Shown here one piece after another: positions 6,622-14,127 of a stretch of 23,001 nucleotides of DNA. Source of the DNA: Kineosphaera sp032229625. Lineage in GTDB: Bacteria > Actinomycetota > Actinomycetes > Actinomycetales > Dermatophilaceae. Both the position numbers and the translations under genes were made by a program. How positions within the stretch are numbered: the stretch's first letter is position 1; the number at the start of each line of letters is the position of its first letter. Under the pieces are notes generated by a model that saw only the letters and a program-made list of their open reading frames with translations, was not told the origin of the DNA and made no database searches. Location: contig JAVTVZ010000240.1 in NCBI GenBank assembly GCA_032229625.1, forward strand, positions 1-23,001, written 5' to 3'.

Positions 6622-7458
6622 ATGGCATTGAGCCCTCAGCAGGAGCGCGTGGTCGAGGCTTGGTTCTCGGGCCATGCGGTCGTGGCGGACCTGAGCTGGG
6701 GACTCGTCGACACCACAGTGCTGCACCTGCGGACCCAGGTAGGCGCGGTCATCGTCAAGGCCGGCGGCCCCGAGGACGCCCACATCGGGCGGGAGATCAC
6801 CGGGCACGAGCGGTGGACGAGCCCGTGGTTGCCGACCGGGCACGTCGGGGACCTGGTGCACGCCGACCGGGAGCACAACCTCCTGGCCGTGACGTACCTC
6901 CCCGGCAGTCTCGTCGACGGGACGCCGTCGGCCACCGACCCGGAGGTCCACCGTCAGGCAGGCGAGCTGCTGGCCGCCTTCCATCGTCAGGACAGACGCG
7001 TGAGCCAGACGTACGAAGCGGAGCAGGACGCCCGCTCGCTGCAGTGGCTGGACGGGGACCACCGCATCCCGGCACCCGTCGAAGCTCAGCTGCGTGAGGT
7101 GATCGCCACGCACGAGCACCCGCCCGCGGTGCTCGTGCCGACCCACGGTGACTGGCAGCCGCGGAACTGGCTCATCGACGACGGCACGGTCCGCATCATC
7201 GACCTCGGGCGGGCCGACTGGCGGCCGGCTGTCACCGATCTTGCGCGTCTCGCGCGGCAGCAGTGGGACGGCCGCCCCGACCTCGAAGCAGCATTCGTGC
7301 GGGGATACGGATCAGATCCGCGCGATCGCCTCTCCTGGCAGCGCACTCTTGTGCGCGAGGCTGTCAGCACGGCGTGCTGGGCACATGTCGTCGGGGCGGA
7401 GTCGTTCGAACATCACGGACACACACTCATCGAACGAGTGCTGGCGACTGCGACGTAG
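6622..7458 (+). CDS. APH-type phosphotransferase family protein
   Basis: 278 residues. The kinase-like fold is shown by the catalytic-loop motif THGDWQPRNWLID at about 173-185 (HGDxxxxN, catalytic Asp and metal-binding Asn) and the metal-binding IIDLGRADWRP at about 193-203. The N-lobe keeps a lysine strand (GAVIVKAGG). It belongs to the aminoglycoside/choline kinase superfamily, whose members phosphorylate small-molecule hydroxyls. Most chromosomal relatives are not resistance genes, and the substrate is unknown here. The ATG at 6622 is preceded by an in-frame GTG, and no clear Shine-Dalgarno sequence is seen. It is divergent from the MarR operon. Confidence 0.85.
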   Translation: MALSPQQERVVEAWFSGHAVVADLSWGLVDTTVLHLRTQVGAVIVKAGGPEDAHIGREITGHERWTSPWLPTGHVGDLVHADREHNLLAVTYLPGSLVDGTPSATDPEVHRQAGELLAAFHRQDRRVSQTYEAEQDARSLQWLDGDHRIPAPVEAQLREVIATHEHPPAVLVPTHGDWQPRNWLIDDGTVRIIDLGRADWRPAVTDLARLARQQWDGRPDLEAAFVRGYGSDPRDRLSWQRTLVREAVSTACWAHVVGAESFEHHGHTLIERVLATAT

Positions 7459-7525
7459 ATCGGCCCTAGCGTGACCACTGACGATGACGCAGTGTTCGGT
7501 CACGAATCCGGCGAGGGGGGCAGGG

Positions 7526-7933
7526 ATGGACATCAACTGGCTCGGCACTCTGGCTGCGTTCGTCGCCGGCATGGTGGTCGCGTTCTTCTGGTATCAGAAG
7601 GGCTACTTCGCGGACCGCTGGGAGCGGCTGACGGGGATCGGGCCCGAACGATCGAGACCCTTTCGCACCCGGAACATGGTCCAGCTCGCCATCGCGAATG
7701 CGGTGACGGCGGTGGGCGTCACCCTCGCGATCGCGATGACGTCGCGCGCCGTCGGCCACTCGAGCGTGGGGCTGTCGTTGGTGGTGGGATTCGTTGCCTT
7801 GCTGACGCTGTCGGCGTCGACGCTCCTGCAACACAACGCTTTCGAGCAGAAGCCCGCGAGGCTGACCGCGATCAACAGCGGATACCAACTGGCCCTGATT
7901 CTCGCGATGTCGATGACGATCGGTCTGATGTAG
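7526..7933 (+). CDS. DUF1761 family membrane protein
   Basis: 135 residues with four hydrophobic helices at about 5-22, 48-66, 75-95 and 114-133. The start MDINWLGTLAAFVAGMVVAFFWY is characteristic of DUF1761, which has a conserved Trp and Tyr in the first helix. The ATG at 7526 follows a GAGGGGGG stretch suited as a ribosome-binding site. The frame remains open upstream to 7484, but the family N-terminus fits 7526. Function is unknown. It stands alone between the phosphotransferase and the reductase-like gene, all on the plus strand. Confidence 0.82.
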   Translation: MDINWLGTLAAFVAGMVVAFFWYQKGYFADRWERLTGIGPERSRPFRTRNMVQLAIANAVTAVGVTLAIAMTSRAVGHSSVGLSLVVGFVALLTLSASTLLQHNAFEQKPARLTAINSGYQLALILAMSMTIGLM

Positions 7934-7984
7934 CTGCGGCGCGATGCGGGTGACGGCAGGCGTGCTCGGGCGCAGAATCGACGC

Positions 7985-8542
7985 ATGGGTCTGCTCACGT
8001 TCGGCATCAACGTCACCCTGGACGGCTGCGTCGATCACCGCGAGGGCATCGCGGACGACGAGACGCACGCCTACTTCACGCGCCTCATGGAGGAGTCCGG
8101 CGGCATGCTCTGGGGCCGGGTCACCTACGAGATGATGGAGAGCGCCTGGCCGCCGATCGCGCGCGGCGAGGTCGAGGTGCCGCCGGTGATGCGCGGGTGG
8201 GCGCTCAAGCTCGAGGCCACCCCGAAGTACGTCGTGTCCGCCACTCGCAGCGACTTCCCGTGGCACAACAGCCACCACCTCGTCGGCGACCTGCGCACGG
8301 CCGTGCAGGAACTCAAGGATCGGACGCCGGCGGGGGTGCTCGTCGGCAGCGTCACCCTGGCGACCGCGCTGGATCGGTTGGACCTCATCGACGAATACCG
8401 GTTCCTCGTGCATCCCCTGATTGCCGGCCACGGACCGACCCTGTTCGAGGGCGGTCTGCCCAGGACTCGTCGCCTCGATCTGGTCTCGGCGCAGCCGTTC
8501 GCCAACGGCGCGGTCGCGATGCACTACCGCCGGGCCGACTGA
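7985..8542 (+). CDS. RibD C-terminal / dihydrofolate-reductase-like protein
   Basis: 185 residues, normal for stand-alone RibD_C proteins. Family marks are the opening GLLTFGINVTLDGCVD, the MLWGRVTYEMM segment at about 41-51, KYVVSATRSDF, GVLVGSVTLATAL, and the strand DEYRFLVHPLIAGHGPTLFEGG. The fold binds NAD(P)H, and annotated relatives are generally of unproven substrate. The ATG lies six bases after CAGAAT (7973-7978) without a Shine-Dalgarno sequence, consistent with a leaderless mRNA. The last 54 bases are closely repeated at 13628-13681 (35 identical bases in a row), where only the tail of a related gene survives. Confidence 0.88.
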   Translation: MGLLTFGINVTLDGCVDHREGIADDETHAYFTRLMEESGGMLWGRVTYEMMESAWPPIARGEVEVPPVMRGWALKLEATPKYVVSATRSDFPWHNSHHLVGDLRTAVQELKDRTPAGVLVGSVTLATALDRLDLIDEYRFLVHPLIAGHGPTLFEGGLPRTRRLDLVSAQPFANGAVAMHYRRAD

Positions 8543-8606
8543 GTTCCGCTCACGCCGTCCATCAACGTCGTGGCGGAAGCGAGCGGCGGGACCCGCGGAT
8601 CTCGCG

Positions 8607-8626
8607 ATGGATCAGAAATGATCCAT
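8607..8626. terminator. Hairpin between convergent genes
   Basis: Perfect 8-bp arms ATGGATCA and TGATCCAT flank a GAAA loop, which as RNA is a GNRA tetraloop. It lies between the reductase (ends 8542) and the fic gene (ends 8703, opposite strand). It has no T-tract and is AT-richer than the surroundings, so it may be a terminator, an RNA structure or part of a binding site, since it overlaps the TCCATATGGAACA core at 8622-8634. Confidence 0.4.
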
Positions 8627-8634
8627 ATGGAACA
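8622..8634. repeat. Second copy of the palindrome core TCCATATGGAACA
   Basis: These 13 bases are identical to 14795-14807, the centre and right part of the 34-bp palindrome in front of the nucleotidyltransferase gene. Here the left half is degenerate (TGATCC instead of TGTTCC). It may be a second binding site for the same regulator or the remains of a lost promoter. The role is unproven. Confidence 0.45.
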
Positions 8635-8702
8635 CATGTGGTGCGTTTCAGTCGCCGGGACGGCTAAATGCCTGACATGCGTACGTACGAAGCGACACAG
8701 TG

Positions 8703-9785
8703 TCATTCCGGCCGAGTGAGTACCTGGAGAAATTCGTGGTTGACGAAGAGCACTTCGCGGCCAACCTTGACGTCACTGAGGAGTCCATCGGCGACAAGCG
8801 CGTGTAGCCACGTGGAGGCGGTTTGGCGCGACACCTCGCAGCGGTCGACCACGGTACTGATGCGGCAGTAGGGCTGTTCGAAGAGAACGTCCAGCAGCCG
8901 TGCGTCGCGCCCGCCGGGGGAGGCGGCACGAGCGCGCTCGGCGATGGCCTGCTGGCAGACACGGATCGCGGTGATCTTGCGATGTGTCGACTCGGCTGAT
9001 TCGCGCACGACATCGAGCATGTACAGGATCCATTCGATCCACGCACCCTCGGCCGTCACTGCTCGAAGTAGTCGGTAGTAGTCGTTCTTGCGCGCGATGA
9101 TGGCGCGAGACAGATAGAGGATCGGCTCGTCGAGCAGCCCCGCCTCGATGAGCATGAGGATGTTGATGACGCGCCCCGTGCGGCCGTTACCGTCATGGAA
9201 GGGGTGGATCGCCTCGAACTGGTAATGGGCCAGGGCCATCCGAACGAGCGGATCGAGATCGTCGTCAGCGTGGATGAAGTGCTCCCATGAGCTGAGCTTC
9301 TCCTGGATGAGGGCCTGTCCCTCGGGGGGTGCGTAGATGACATCCTGCGTGATCGGGTTCGCGATGCGTGTGCCTGGGACGGCCCGCACCTTCATCTCCC
9401 GACCTTGCAGTGCCGAACAAATCTGGCTCGCGGTCGCGGCTGTCAGCGGACGATCCCGAATTGCTTCCAGTCCCGTGAACAGAGCCGCGCGATAGCGCAG
9501 CGCTTCTTTGGTCGAATGGTCGCCACCGCCGTACTCGGCGTGTTTGAAGAGTTCGTCAGCGGTGGTGACGATGTTCTCGATCTCGGAGCTTGCCTGGGCC
9601 TCGAGGAGAGGTACCGCGTGGATGAGAACGCCGGGGTTGGGCAACATCTGCCCGGCCTGAGCCAGTGTCGCCAGGGCCGTCCTCGCCCCGATCGCGCTCT
9701 TGAGGACTGCCCTCGGCTCGAGATCGAGGTGCCGCGGGGGGAGTGCGGGAAGCTCGTTGTGGGGGGTGTCGGGGCGCCAGGTCAC
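8703..9785 (-). CDS. Fic family protein (class II, self-inhibited AMP-transferase type)
   Basis: 360 residues. The complete Fic motif HPFHDGNGRTGR is at 194-205 with catalytic His194. The inhibitory motif (S/T)xxxE(G/N) is present N-terminally as SSEIEN at 66-71, defining class II Fic proteins in which Glu70 would block ATP binding until released. A Fic_N region precedes it, and a C-terminal winged helix (about 290-355, ISTVVDRCEVSRQTASTWL) suggests DNA binding or dimer contacts. The family transfers AMP from ATP to a hydroxyl of a protein target. The GTG start is chosen because AAGGAG lies seven bases upstream (9793-9798). No separate antitoxin gene adjoins it, consistent with intramolecular inhibition. 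Confidence 0.94.
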   Translation of the reverse strand: MTWRPDTPHNELPALPPRHLDLEPRAVLKSAIGARTALATLAQAGQMLPNPGVLIHAVPLLEAQASSEIENIVTTADELFKHAEYGGGDHSTKEALRYRAALFTGLEAIRDRPLTAATASQICSALQGREMKVRAVPGTRIANPITQDVIYAPPEGQALIQEKLSSWEHFIHADDDLDPLVRMALAHYQFEAIHPFHDGNGRTGRVINILMLIEAGLLDEPILYLSRAIIARKNDYYRLLRAVTAEGAWIEWILYMLDVVRESAESTHRKITAIRVCQQAIAERARAASPGGRDARLLDVLFEQPYCRISTVVDRCEVSRQTASTWLHALVADGLLSDVKVGREVLFVNHEFLQVLTRPE

Positions 9786-9800
9786 GTGTCATCTCCTTCG

Positions 9801-9819
9801 ACATGTCCCCTGGACACGT
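9801..9819. promoter_or_regulatory. Candidate operator upstream of fic
   Basis: The inverted repeat ACATGTCC-CCT-GGACACGT (8-bp arms, one mismatch) lies 16 bases upstream of the fic start and just behind its Shine-Dalgarno sequence. An AT-rich TTAAAT on the minus strand near 9841-9836 could be the -10. The C-terminal winged helix of Fic makes autoregulation possible, but this is inference. Confidence 0.4.
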
Positions 9820-10076
9820 CAAGAACTTGGAGAAAATTTAACATGTTGCGGGAGTGGAGTTGGTGGCGGCCAGCGGTCGTCTCCCGGCACGCGCCGACCT
9901 GCGGACCCGGGTGGAGTCGCTCCTCACGGACGAGTGACATGCGCCGGTGTCAGTGGTCCTCCTCGACCTTGCGGGAGTGCGTCGTCTTCGAGCTCGATCT
10001 CATGCTCGTCGTGCTCCGCCTCCAGACGCAGGGTGACGCTGCGTCGGGAACGGATCGCTCCACCCGAGCTCGTGAG

Positions 10077-10082
10077 TAGATT
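10077..10082 (+). promoter_or_regulatory. -10 element of a leaderless promoter
   Basis: TAGATT is followed by 7 bases and then the ATG at 10090, with no Shine-Dalgarno sequence. This is the spacing expected if transcription starts at the A of the start codon. Confidence 0.5.
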
Positions 10083-10089
10083 CGGCGGC

Positions 10090-10485
10090 ATGGCCACCGT
10101 CCCGGAGAAGCTCCTCTACCTGCTCAGAGATCCCAACTGCGGCGACCTTGCCACTGTGCGGCCCGACAACACCCCGCAGGTCAACCCGATGTGGTTCCTC
10201 TACGACGCGCAGTCGCACACCCTCCGCTTCACGCACACCGACAAGCGCGCGAAGTTCCGCAACCTGCAACGCAATCCGGGGATGGCGATGTGCGTCATGG
10301 ACCCCGACGACCCGTACGTCTTCCTCGAAGTGCGCGGCCGGCTCGTCGAGGTGATCCCCGACCGGGAGGGTGCGTTCTTCGTCGAGCTCAGCGCCCGCTA
10401 CGGCCAGCCCGACGTCCCGGCGCCACCCGACGCGGCCGATCGCGTCGTCCTCGTGATGTCGATCGAGCACGTCGCGCAAAAGTAG
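10090..10485 (+). CDS. PPOX class (F420-dependent type) oxidoreductase
   Basis: 131 residues, matching the small split-barrel pyridoxamine-oxidase-like proteins of actinobacteria. The signature order is visible: LRDPNCGDLATVRPDNTPQVNPMWFLYD at the N-terminus, then LRFTHTDKRAKFRNLQRNPGMAMCVMDPDDP, then VFLEVRGRLVEVIPD. In this group the second segment contacts the cofactor phosphate, and many members use F420H2, though FMN cannot be excluded. The substrate is unknown. The start ATG sits seven bases after TAGATT without a Shine-Dalgarno sequence, so it is probably leaderless. Confidence 0.88.
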   Translation: MATVPEKLLYLLRDPNCGDLATVRPDNTPQVNPMWFLYDAQSHTLRFTHTDKRAKFRNLQRNPGMAMCVMDPDDPYVFLEVRGRLVEVIPDREGAFFVELSARYGQPDVPAPPDAADRVVLVMSIEHVAQK

Positions 10486-10548
10486 GAGCGCGCGAGTCGG
10501 ACCAAGCGTCGCGTCGAGCTGTCAGGGGCGGGTGGCAGCATCGGTCGG

Positions 10549-11415
10549 ATGGTCGACGTTGCGCTCGGATCCGCACTCGCGGCAGGTCGACGGCACTCGG
10601 TGGGGCTGCGCCCCGACGGGACGGTCCTCGCGGTGGGCGACTCCTCGGCCGGGGAGTGCGACGTCGGCGGCTGGAGCGGCATCGTCGCCGTCGCCGCGGG
10701 CAACGTGCACACCGCACGCAACACCGGTCGATCGCACACCGTGGGCCTGCGCGCCGACGGCACCGTGGTCGCGACCGGGTGGAACGGTGACGGTCAATGC
10801 GACGTCGCCGCCTGGCGCGACGTCGTCGGCATCGCGGCGGGGTGGCGTCGGACGTTGGGAGTGCGCCGCGACGGCACGGTGCTCGCGGCCGGTCGACGGG
10901 CGGACAGGGCCTGTGACGTGCAGGAATGGCGCGACATCGTCGCCGTGTCGTGCGGCGACTGGCATTCGGTGGGGCTGCGCGCCGACGGCACCGCCGTCGC
11001 GACGGGGGTCGGTCGGCGCGGGCAGCGCGACGTCGCGGGGTGGACCGATCTCGCGGGCATCGCCGCCGGATATCTGCACACCCTCGGCGTCACTGCGGGC
11101 GGGCGCGTCCTTGCCACCGGCGACCGATCGGCCGGAGCCTGCGACGTCGACGGGTGGCGCGGCATCGTCGCCGTCGCCGCGGGCAGCGGTCACTCGGTCG
11201 GGCTGACCCGGCAAGGTCGGGTGGTCGCCGTCGGTGACGACGGCCTCGGCCAATGCGCGGTCGCGGGGTGGGAGGGCATCGTCGCCGTTGCCGCTGGTTC
11301 CGCGCACACGCTCGGGTTGCGCGCGGACGGGACGGTCGTGGCGGCCGGCTGCACCGGCGACGGGCGCTGCGACGTCGCCGACTGGCGCCGCATCGGCCTT
11401 TCGCGCGGATCCTGA
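10549..11415 (+). CDS. RCC1-like seven-repeat beta-propeller protein
   Basis: 288 residues built almost wholly from seven tandem repeats of about 38 residues. The consensus is WxxIVAVAAGxxHTVGLRADG followed by TVVAxGxxxxGQCDV. Repeat 2 carries an insertion of about ten residues (NVHTARNTGR). Seven units match a closed seven-bladed propeller of the RCC1 type. There is no signal peptide, membrane helix or extra domain, so it should be cytoplasmic. Bacterial relatives have no agreed function and are presumed protein-binding scaffolds. CAGCAT lies seven bases before the ATG, which lacks a Shine-Dalgarno sequence. The repeats are visible at DNA level as recurring gcgacgtc/gggctgcgc blocks. Confidence 0.85.
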   Translation: MVDVALGSALAAGRRHSVGLRPDGTVLAVGDSSAGECDVGGWSGIVAVAAGNVHTARNTGRSHTVGLRADGTVVATGWNGDGQCDVAAWRDVVGIAAGWRRTLGVRRDGTVLAAGRRADRACDVQEWRDIVAVSCGDWHSVGLRADGTAVATGVGRRGQRDVAGWTDLAGIAAGYLHTLGVTAGGRVLATGDRSAGACDVDGWRGIVAVAAGSGHSVGLTRQGRVVAVGDDGLGQCAVAGWEGIVAVAAGSAHTLGLRADGTVVAAGCTGDGRCDVADWRRIGLSRGS

Positions 11416-11442
11416 GCCGCAAACCCGCGCTGTGGAGTCCCC

Positions 11443-11658
11443 TCAGCTCTTCAGCTTCGTCAGCGCCGAACCCTTATGTGCCGCCACGTGATCGGTCTTG
11501 TCACTCGCGATCTCGTACTGCGGATCGTCGGCGCTGGCCCGACGGGTATGGCCCTTGTAGTCGAAGTCCTTCGTGTGCACGGCCTTGATGACCCCGGAGA
11601 CGCGACCGGCCTCGGAGTTCCAGCTCACGTGATCGCCGACGGTGAACGATGTGCTCAT
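11443..11658 (-). CDS. DUF2945 (hypervirulence-associated, TUDOR-fold) small protein
   Basis: 71 residues. It opens with FTVGDHVSWNSEAGRVSGVIKAVHTKDFDYKGHTRRAS and continues DDPQYEIASDKTDHVAAHKGSALTKL, which is the complete DUF2945 pattern. The fold is a small TUDOR/SH3-like barrel of unknown role. The ATG at 11658 is chosen over an upstream in-frame ATG because GAGGAGGAAT lies just before it and the family N-terminus fits. It is convergent with the RCC1-like gene. Confidence 0.88.
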   Translation of the reverse strand: MSTSFTVGDHVSWNSEAGRVSGVIKAVHTKDFDYKGHTRRASADDPQYEIASDKTDHVAAHKGSALTKLKS

Positions 11659-11894
11659 GCGATTCCTCCTCGGGTGACCCGCAGTGGACGCGAGCCACGG
11701 AGCATAGCCCGCGCCGGCGATCCCTGCTCGGCGTGCGGACACCGGCGCAGCCTGGCCCGTCCGTCAGCCCCGGCGGTCCGATGTCCGCCCGCGTGCATGC
11801 GCCGCCTCCGGCCACCCCCTCGCTCGGCCCGCAGCCGTTGACGACGGAGCGAAAACCGCTCGCGCTGCGCCGGTCTCGTCGCGCAGGATCAGGC

Positions 11895-13328
11895 ATGGAC
11901 ACGCATGTGCACGTCGAGGGCGGCCTCGTCGACGGGGTGCGCGAGGAGGGCATCGCGGTGTTCCGCGGCATCCCCTTCGGATCGTTGCCCGTCCGCTTCG
12001 GCGCCCCGGCGCCCGTCGAATCCTGGAGCGGCGTGCGCCGGGCCACGGTCTTCGGGCCGCCGCCCCCGCAGTCCGGTGACGTCGGTGCGATCGCCCATGG
12101 TGAGCCCGGGACGGACTGGCTGACCCTCAACATCTGGTCGGCCGCGCTCGTGGGAAGCCGACCGGTCATGGTGTGGATTCAGGGCGGTGCCTACACCTTC
12201 GGCACCTCGGGTCTGCCCGAGTACGACGGCGGCACGCTCGCCCGCCAGGGGGTCGTCGTCGTGACCTTCAACTACCGCGTGGGCATCGAAGGCTTCGCCC
12301 TCCTGCCCGGGTCGCCGGCGAACCGCGGCCTGCTCGACCAGGTCGCGGCGCTGCGGTGGGTGCAGGCCAATATCGCCGGATTCGGCGGCGACCCCGACCG
12401 CGTCACGGTGTTCGGCCAGTCCGCGGGGGCGGGGTCGATCGCCGCCCTGCTCGCCATGCCCAGTGCGTCGGGGCTGTTCCGTCGAGCGATCGTGCAGAGC
12501 ATGCCGGGCACCTTCTTCACCCCCGCGTTGGCCACCGACATCGCTCGCGTCTGCGCGGCCCAGCTCGGCCGCGATCCCCACCGCCTCGCCGAGGTCGAGC
12601 CCACAGATCTGCCTGCCGCCGGCGACGCGGTCGCGAGCCGACTCGGCGAGTACGTCGACCGCTGGGGTCTACCGGCGCACGCCGGGGTGCTCTTCGCTCC
12701 CGTCGTCGACGGCGACGTCCTCCCGAGCGCGCCATGGCAGGGAATCCGCGGGGATGTCGACCTGGTCGTCGGTCACACGCGGCACGAGCAGCGACTCTTG
12801 AGCCTGATCACCGGCGTGCTCGGCACGGTCACGGCCGATCAGGCGAGCGAGGCCGCCGACCTCTTCGCACCCGACCCCGCGCGCTACCGCGACGCCTTCC
12901 CCGACCCGGAGGAGCTCTTCGAGGTCGTCCGCTCGGACTGGCTGTTCCGGATGCCCAGCGTGCACCTGGCCATCGCCCAGCTCGCCGCCGGTGGCGTGGC
13001 GCACCTCTACGAGCTGGCGTGGGAAGCCCCCGGGATGGGCGGGGTGCTGGGCGCCTGCCACGGTCTCGACGTGCCGCTGGTCTTCGGCAATCTCACCCAG
13101 GGGCAGACGGCGATGCTCATCGGCGACGACACCGGCGCGGCGCACGTCGTGTCCCAGGCGATGCGCTCGGCGTGGACGGCGTTCGCCGGCGCCGGCGATC
13201 CCGGCTGGGCCCCGCACACCGACGGCGCGACGATGCTCTTCGACGCCGCGTGCGCCGTCGGTCCCTATCCCGAGCAGGTGTCGCGCGCGATTTGGCAGCG
13301 GCCGCCCGAGGTCCTCGACCTCCTCTGA
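11895..13328 (+). CDS. Type-B carboxylesterase/lipase family protein
   Basis: 477 residues, the usual length. The N-terminal GIAVFRGIPF and DWLTLNIW are family blocks. The nucleophile elbow GQSAGAGS gives the catalytic Ser near residue 177, the acid is the Glu in GHTRHEQR, and the His is in ACHGLDVPLVFGN. The oxyanion segment reads WIQGGAYTFG, with Gln in place of the common His of HGG. No signal peptide is seen, so it is probably a cytoplasmic esterase acting on small carboxyl or aryl esters. The ATG at 11895 is chosen because the family N-terminus starts there. The frame is open further upstream, but that part shows no homology. Confidence 0.92.
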   Translation: MDTHVHVEGGLVDGVREEGIAVFRGIPFGSLPVRFGAPAPVESWSGVRRATVFGPPPPQSGDVGAIAHGEPGTDWLTLNIWSAALVGSRPVMVWIQGGAYTFGTSGLPEYDGGTLARQGVVVVTFNYRVGIEGFALLPGSPANRGLLDQVAALRWVQANIAGFGGDPDRVTVFGQSAGAGSIAALLAMPSASGLFRRAIVQSMPGTFFTPALATDIARVCAAQLGRDPHRLAEVEPTDLPAAGDAVASRLGEYVDRWGLPAHAGVLFAPVVDGDVLPSAPWQGIRGDVDLVVGHTRHEQRLLSLITGVLGTVTADQASEAADLFAPDPARYRDAFPDPEELFEVVRSDWLFRMPSVHLAIAQLAAGGVAHLYELAWEAPGMGGVLGACHGLDVPLVFGNLTQGQTAMLIGDDTGAAHVVSQAMRSAWTAFAGAGDPGWAPHTDGATMLFDAACAVGPYPEQVSRAIWQRPPEVLDLL

Positions 13329-13597
13329 ACAGCTCCCGGGGCGCCCGAGCGACACTCCGATGGGGCGCAGCGAGGCATGCGGTGGCGAAACTCGACCCCG
13401 TCGCAGCGGACGCCCCCGGACATCGGCACGAGGGTGGGAGTCGTGCCCCGCGTCGCCTTCACGGGCGTCGACTCCGTTCCTACGCGCTCGTCCGAAGGCG
13501 CAGCTCCGGAACGCCGTCGACCCCCTCGCGGGCCCCGAGGCGACGCAACGCTCCCCGAATCTGATTCTCCGCGAGGACGTCGATGTGGAACTCCTCG
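13329..13597. other. Decayed stretch without an intact gene
   Basis: Between the esterase and the RibD-C relic no complete gene is seen. On the minus strand, 13480 to about 13625 reads as a plausible protein end (VSGIEEFHIDVLAENQ, then QIRGALRRLGA) and stops at TAG 13480-13482, but it has no start signal and no family I can name. The whole block up to 13722 looks like eroded coding DNA. Confidence 0.4.
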
Positions 13598-13681
13598 ATG
13601 CCGCTGACCCGCGCCGAGCTGGGGGCCGCGCAGCTGTTCAGCAACGGCGCGGTCGCGATGCACTACCGCCGGGCCGCCTGA
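13598..13681 (+). pseudogene. C-terminal relic of a RibD_C/DHFR-like gene
   Basis: The frame ends AAQLFSNGAVAMHYRRAA, nearly the same as the tail of the intact reductase at 7985-8542 (SAQPFANGAVAMHYRRAD). Of the last 54 bases 50 match, including 35 identical in a row (13642-13676 and 8503-8537). Further upstream the match fades within ten codons and no family N-terminus is present. It is best read as the remains of a second copy or paralogue. A recombination footprint is the alternative. Confidence 0.7.
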
Positions 13682-13722
13682 GGGCGTACATCTGAACCGG
13701 GCGATCGGCTGGGTCGCTGCCG

Positions 13723-14127
13723 TCAAGAGCCGCGCAGGGTTCGGTCAGTCGCCTCCTTCACCAGCGTCGCAGCGGCACGGAGCGCGCGGACTCGGTCGCT
13801 GTCGGAGATGAAGTGCGAGCCGTAGTGCGCACCGGGCTTCAGGCGCACCAGCTTGCTCAGTTCTTGTCCCAATCGCCGATCGGTCCGACCGAGCATGCGC
13901 GCCGCCTCAGCATGATCCTCTCCCGCGTAGCGACTGCCCGTGCTGGACAGGCAGATGGCGTCAGAGGCGGCAATACCGGCGAGGACGGCGATCCCGATCA
14001 CCACGTTGATCGCGCCCGGTCCTTCTTCGGTCGCTGCCAGCTCGGCGATCTCGAGGTAGCGGGCGGCGATGATCCGACGGTTGCGTGCATCGGCGGGCGT
14101 ACCTGCGCGCAGTCGCTCCGGTGACAT
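13723..14127 (-). CDS. HEPN-like partner of the nucleotidyltransferase (putative toxin)
   Basis: 134 residues, all-helical in appearance. The middle holds GIAASDAICLSS, followed by EDHAEAARML and the block LVRLKPGAHYGSHFIS, then a final helix RVRALRAAATLVKEA. Proteins with the ASDA and K-x-x-A-H-Y-G pattern next to a nucleotidyltransferase are a common, poorly characterised actinobacterial family. The segment Arg95-x5-His101-Tyr102 could be the RX4-6H ribonuclease motif of HEPN toxins, with the adjacent Tyr a possible AMPylation site by analogy with HepT. That functional reading is inference. The ATG overlaps the partner's stop (ATGA, 14127 region) and has no Shine-Dalgarno sequence of its own, so synthesis depends on the upstream gene. 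Confidence 0.7.
   Translation of the reverse strand: MSPERLRAGTPADARNRRIIAARYLEIAELAATEEGPGAINVVIGIAVLAGIAASDAICLSSTGSRYAGEDHAEAARMLGRTDRRLGQELSKLVRLKPGAHYGSHFISDSDRVRALRAAATLVKEATDRTLRGS

Larger units (their letters stand above)
9786..10089. other. 304-base divergent intergenic region
   Basis: It contains the fic ribosome-binding site and inverted repeat at the left and TAGATT (10077-10082), the probable -10 of the PPOX gene, at the right. In the middle, 9854-9937 is a 27-codon open frame ending RTRVESLLTDE that looks like a protein C-terminus without its beginning. It may be a gene relic, but no family could be named. Confidence 0.4.

Noticed and set aside
6622..7458. An aminoglycoside resistance gene
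   Set aside because: The catalytic motifs define only the broad APH/choline kinase superfamily, and nothing in the sequence indicates an antibiotic substrate.
9924..10091. 55-codon minus-strand frame between fic and the PPOX gene
   Set aside because: The acidic stretch looks protein-like, but there is no start signal and no known family, and it overlaps the likely PPOX promoter.
13480..13625. Minus-strand fragment resembling a protein C-terminus (VSGIEEFHIDVLAENQ)
   Set aside because: Plausible as a relic but has no start and no family I can name, and it overlaps the RibD_C relic on the other strand. Mentioned only under the decayed stretch.
8503..13676. An integrative element bounded by 35-bp att-like repeats
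   Set aside because: No integrase, excisionase or mobility gene lies between the repeats, and the repeat is better explained by homologous gene tails.
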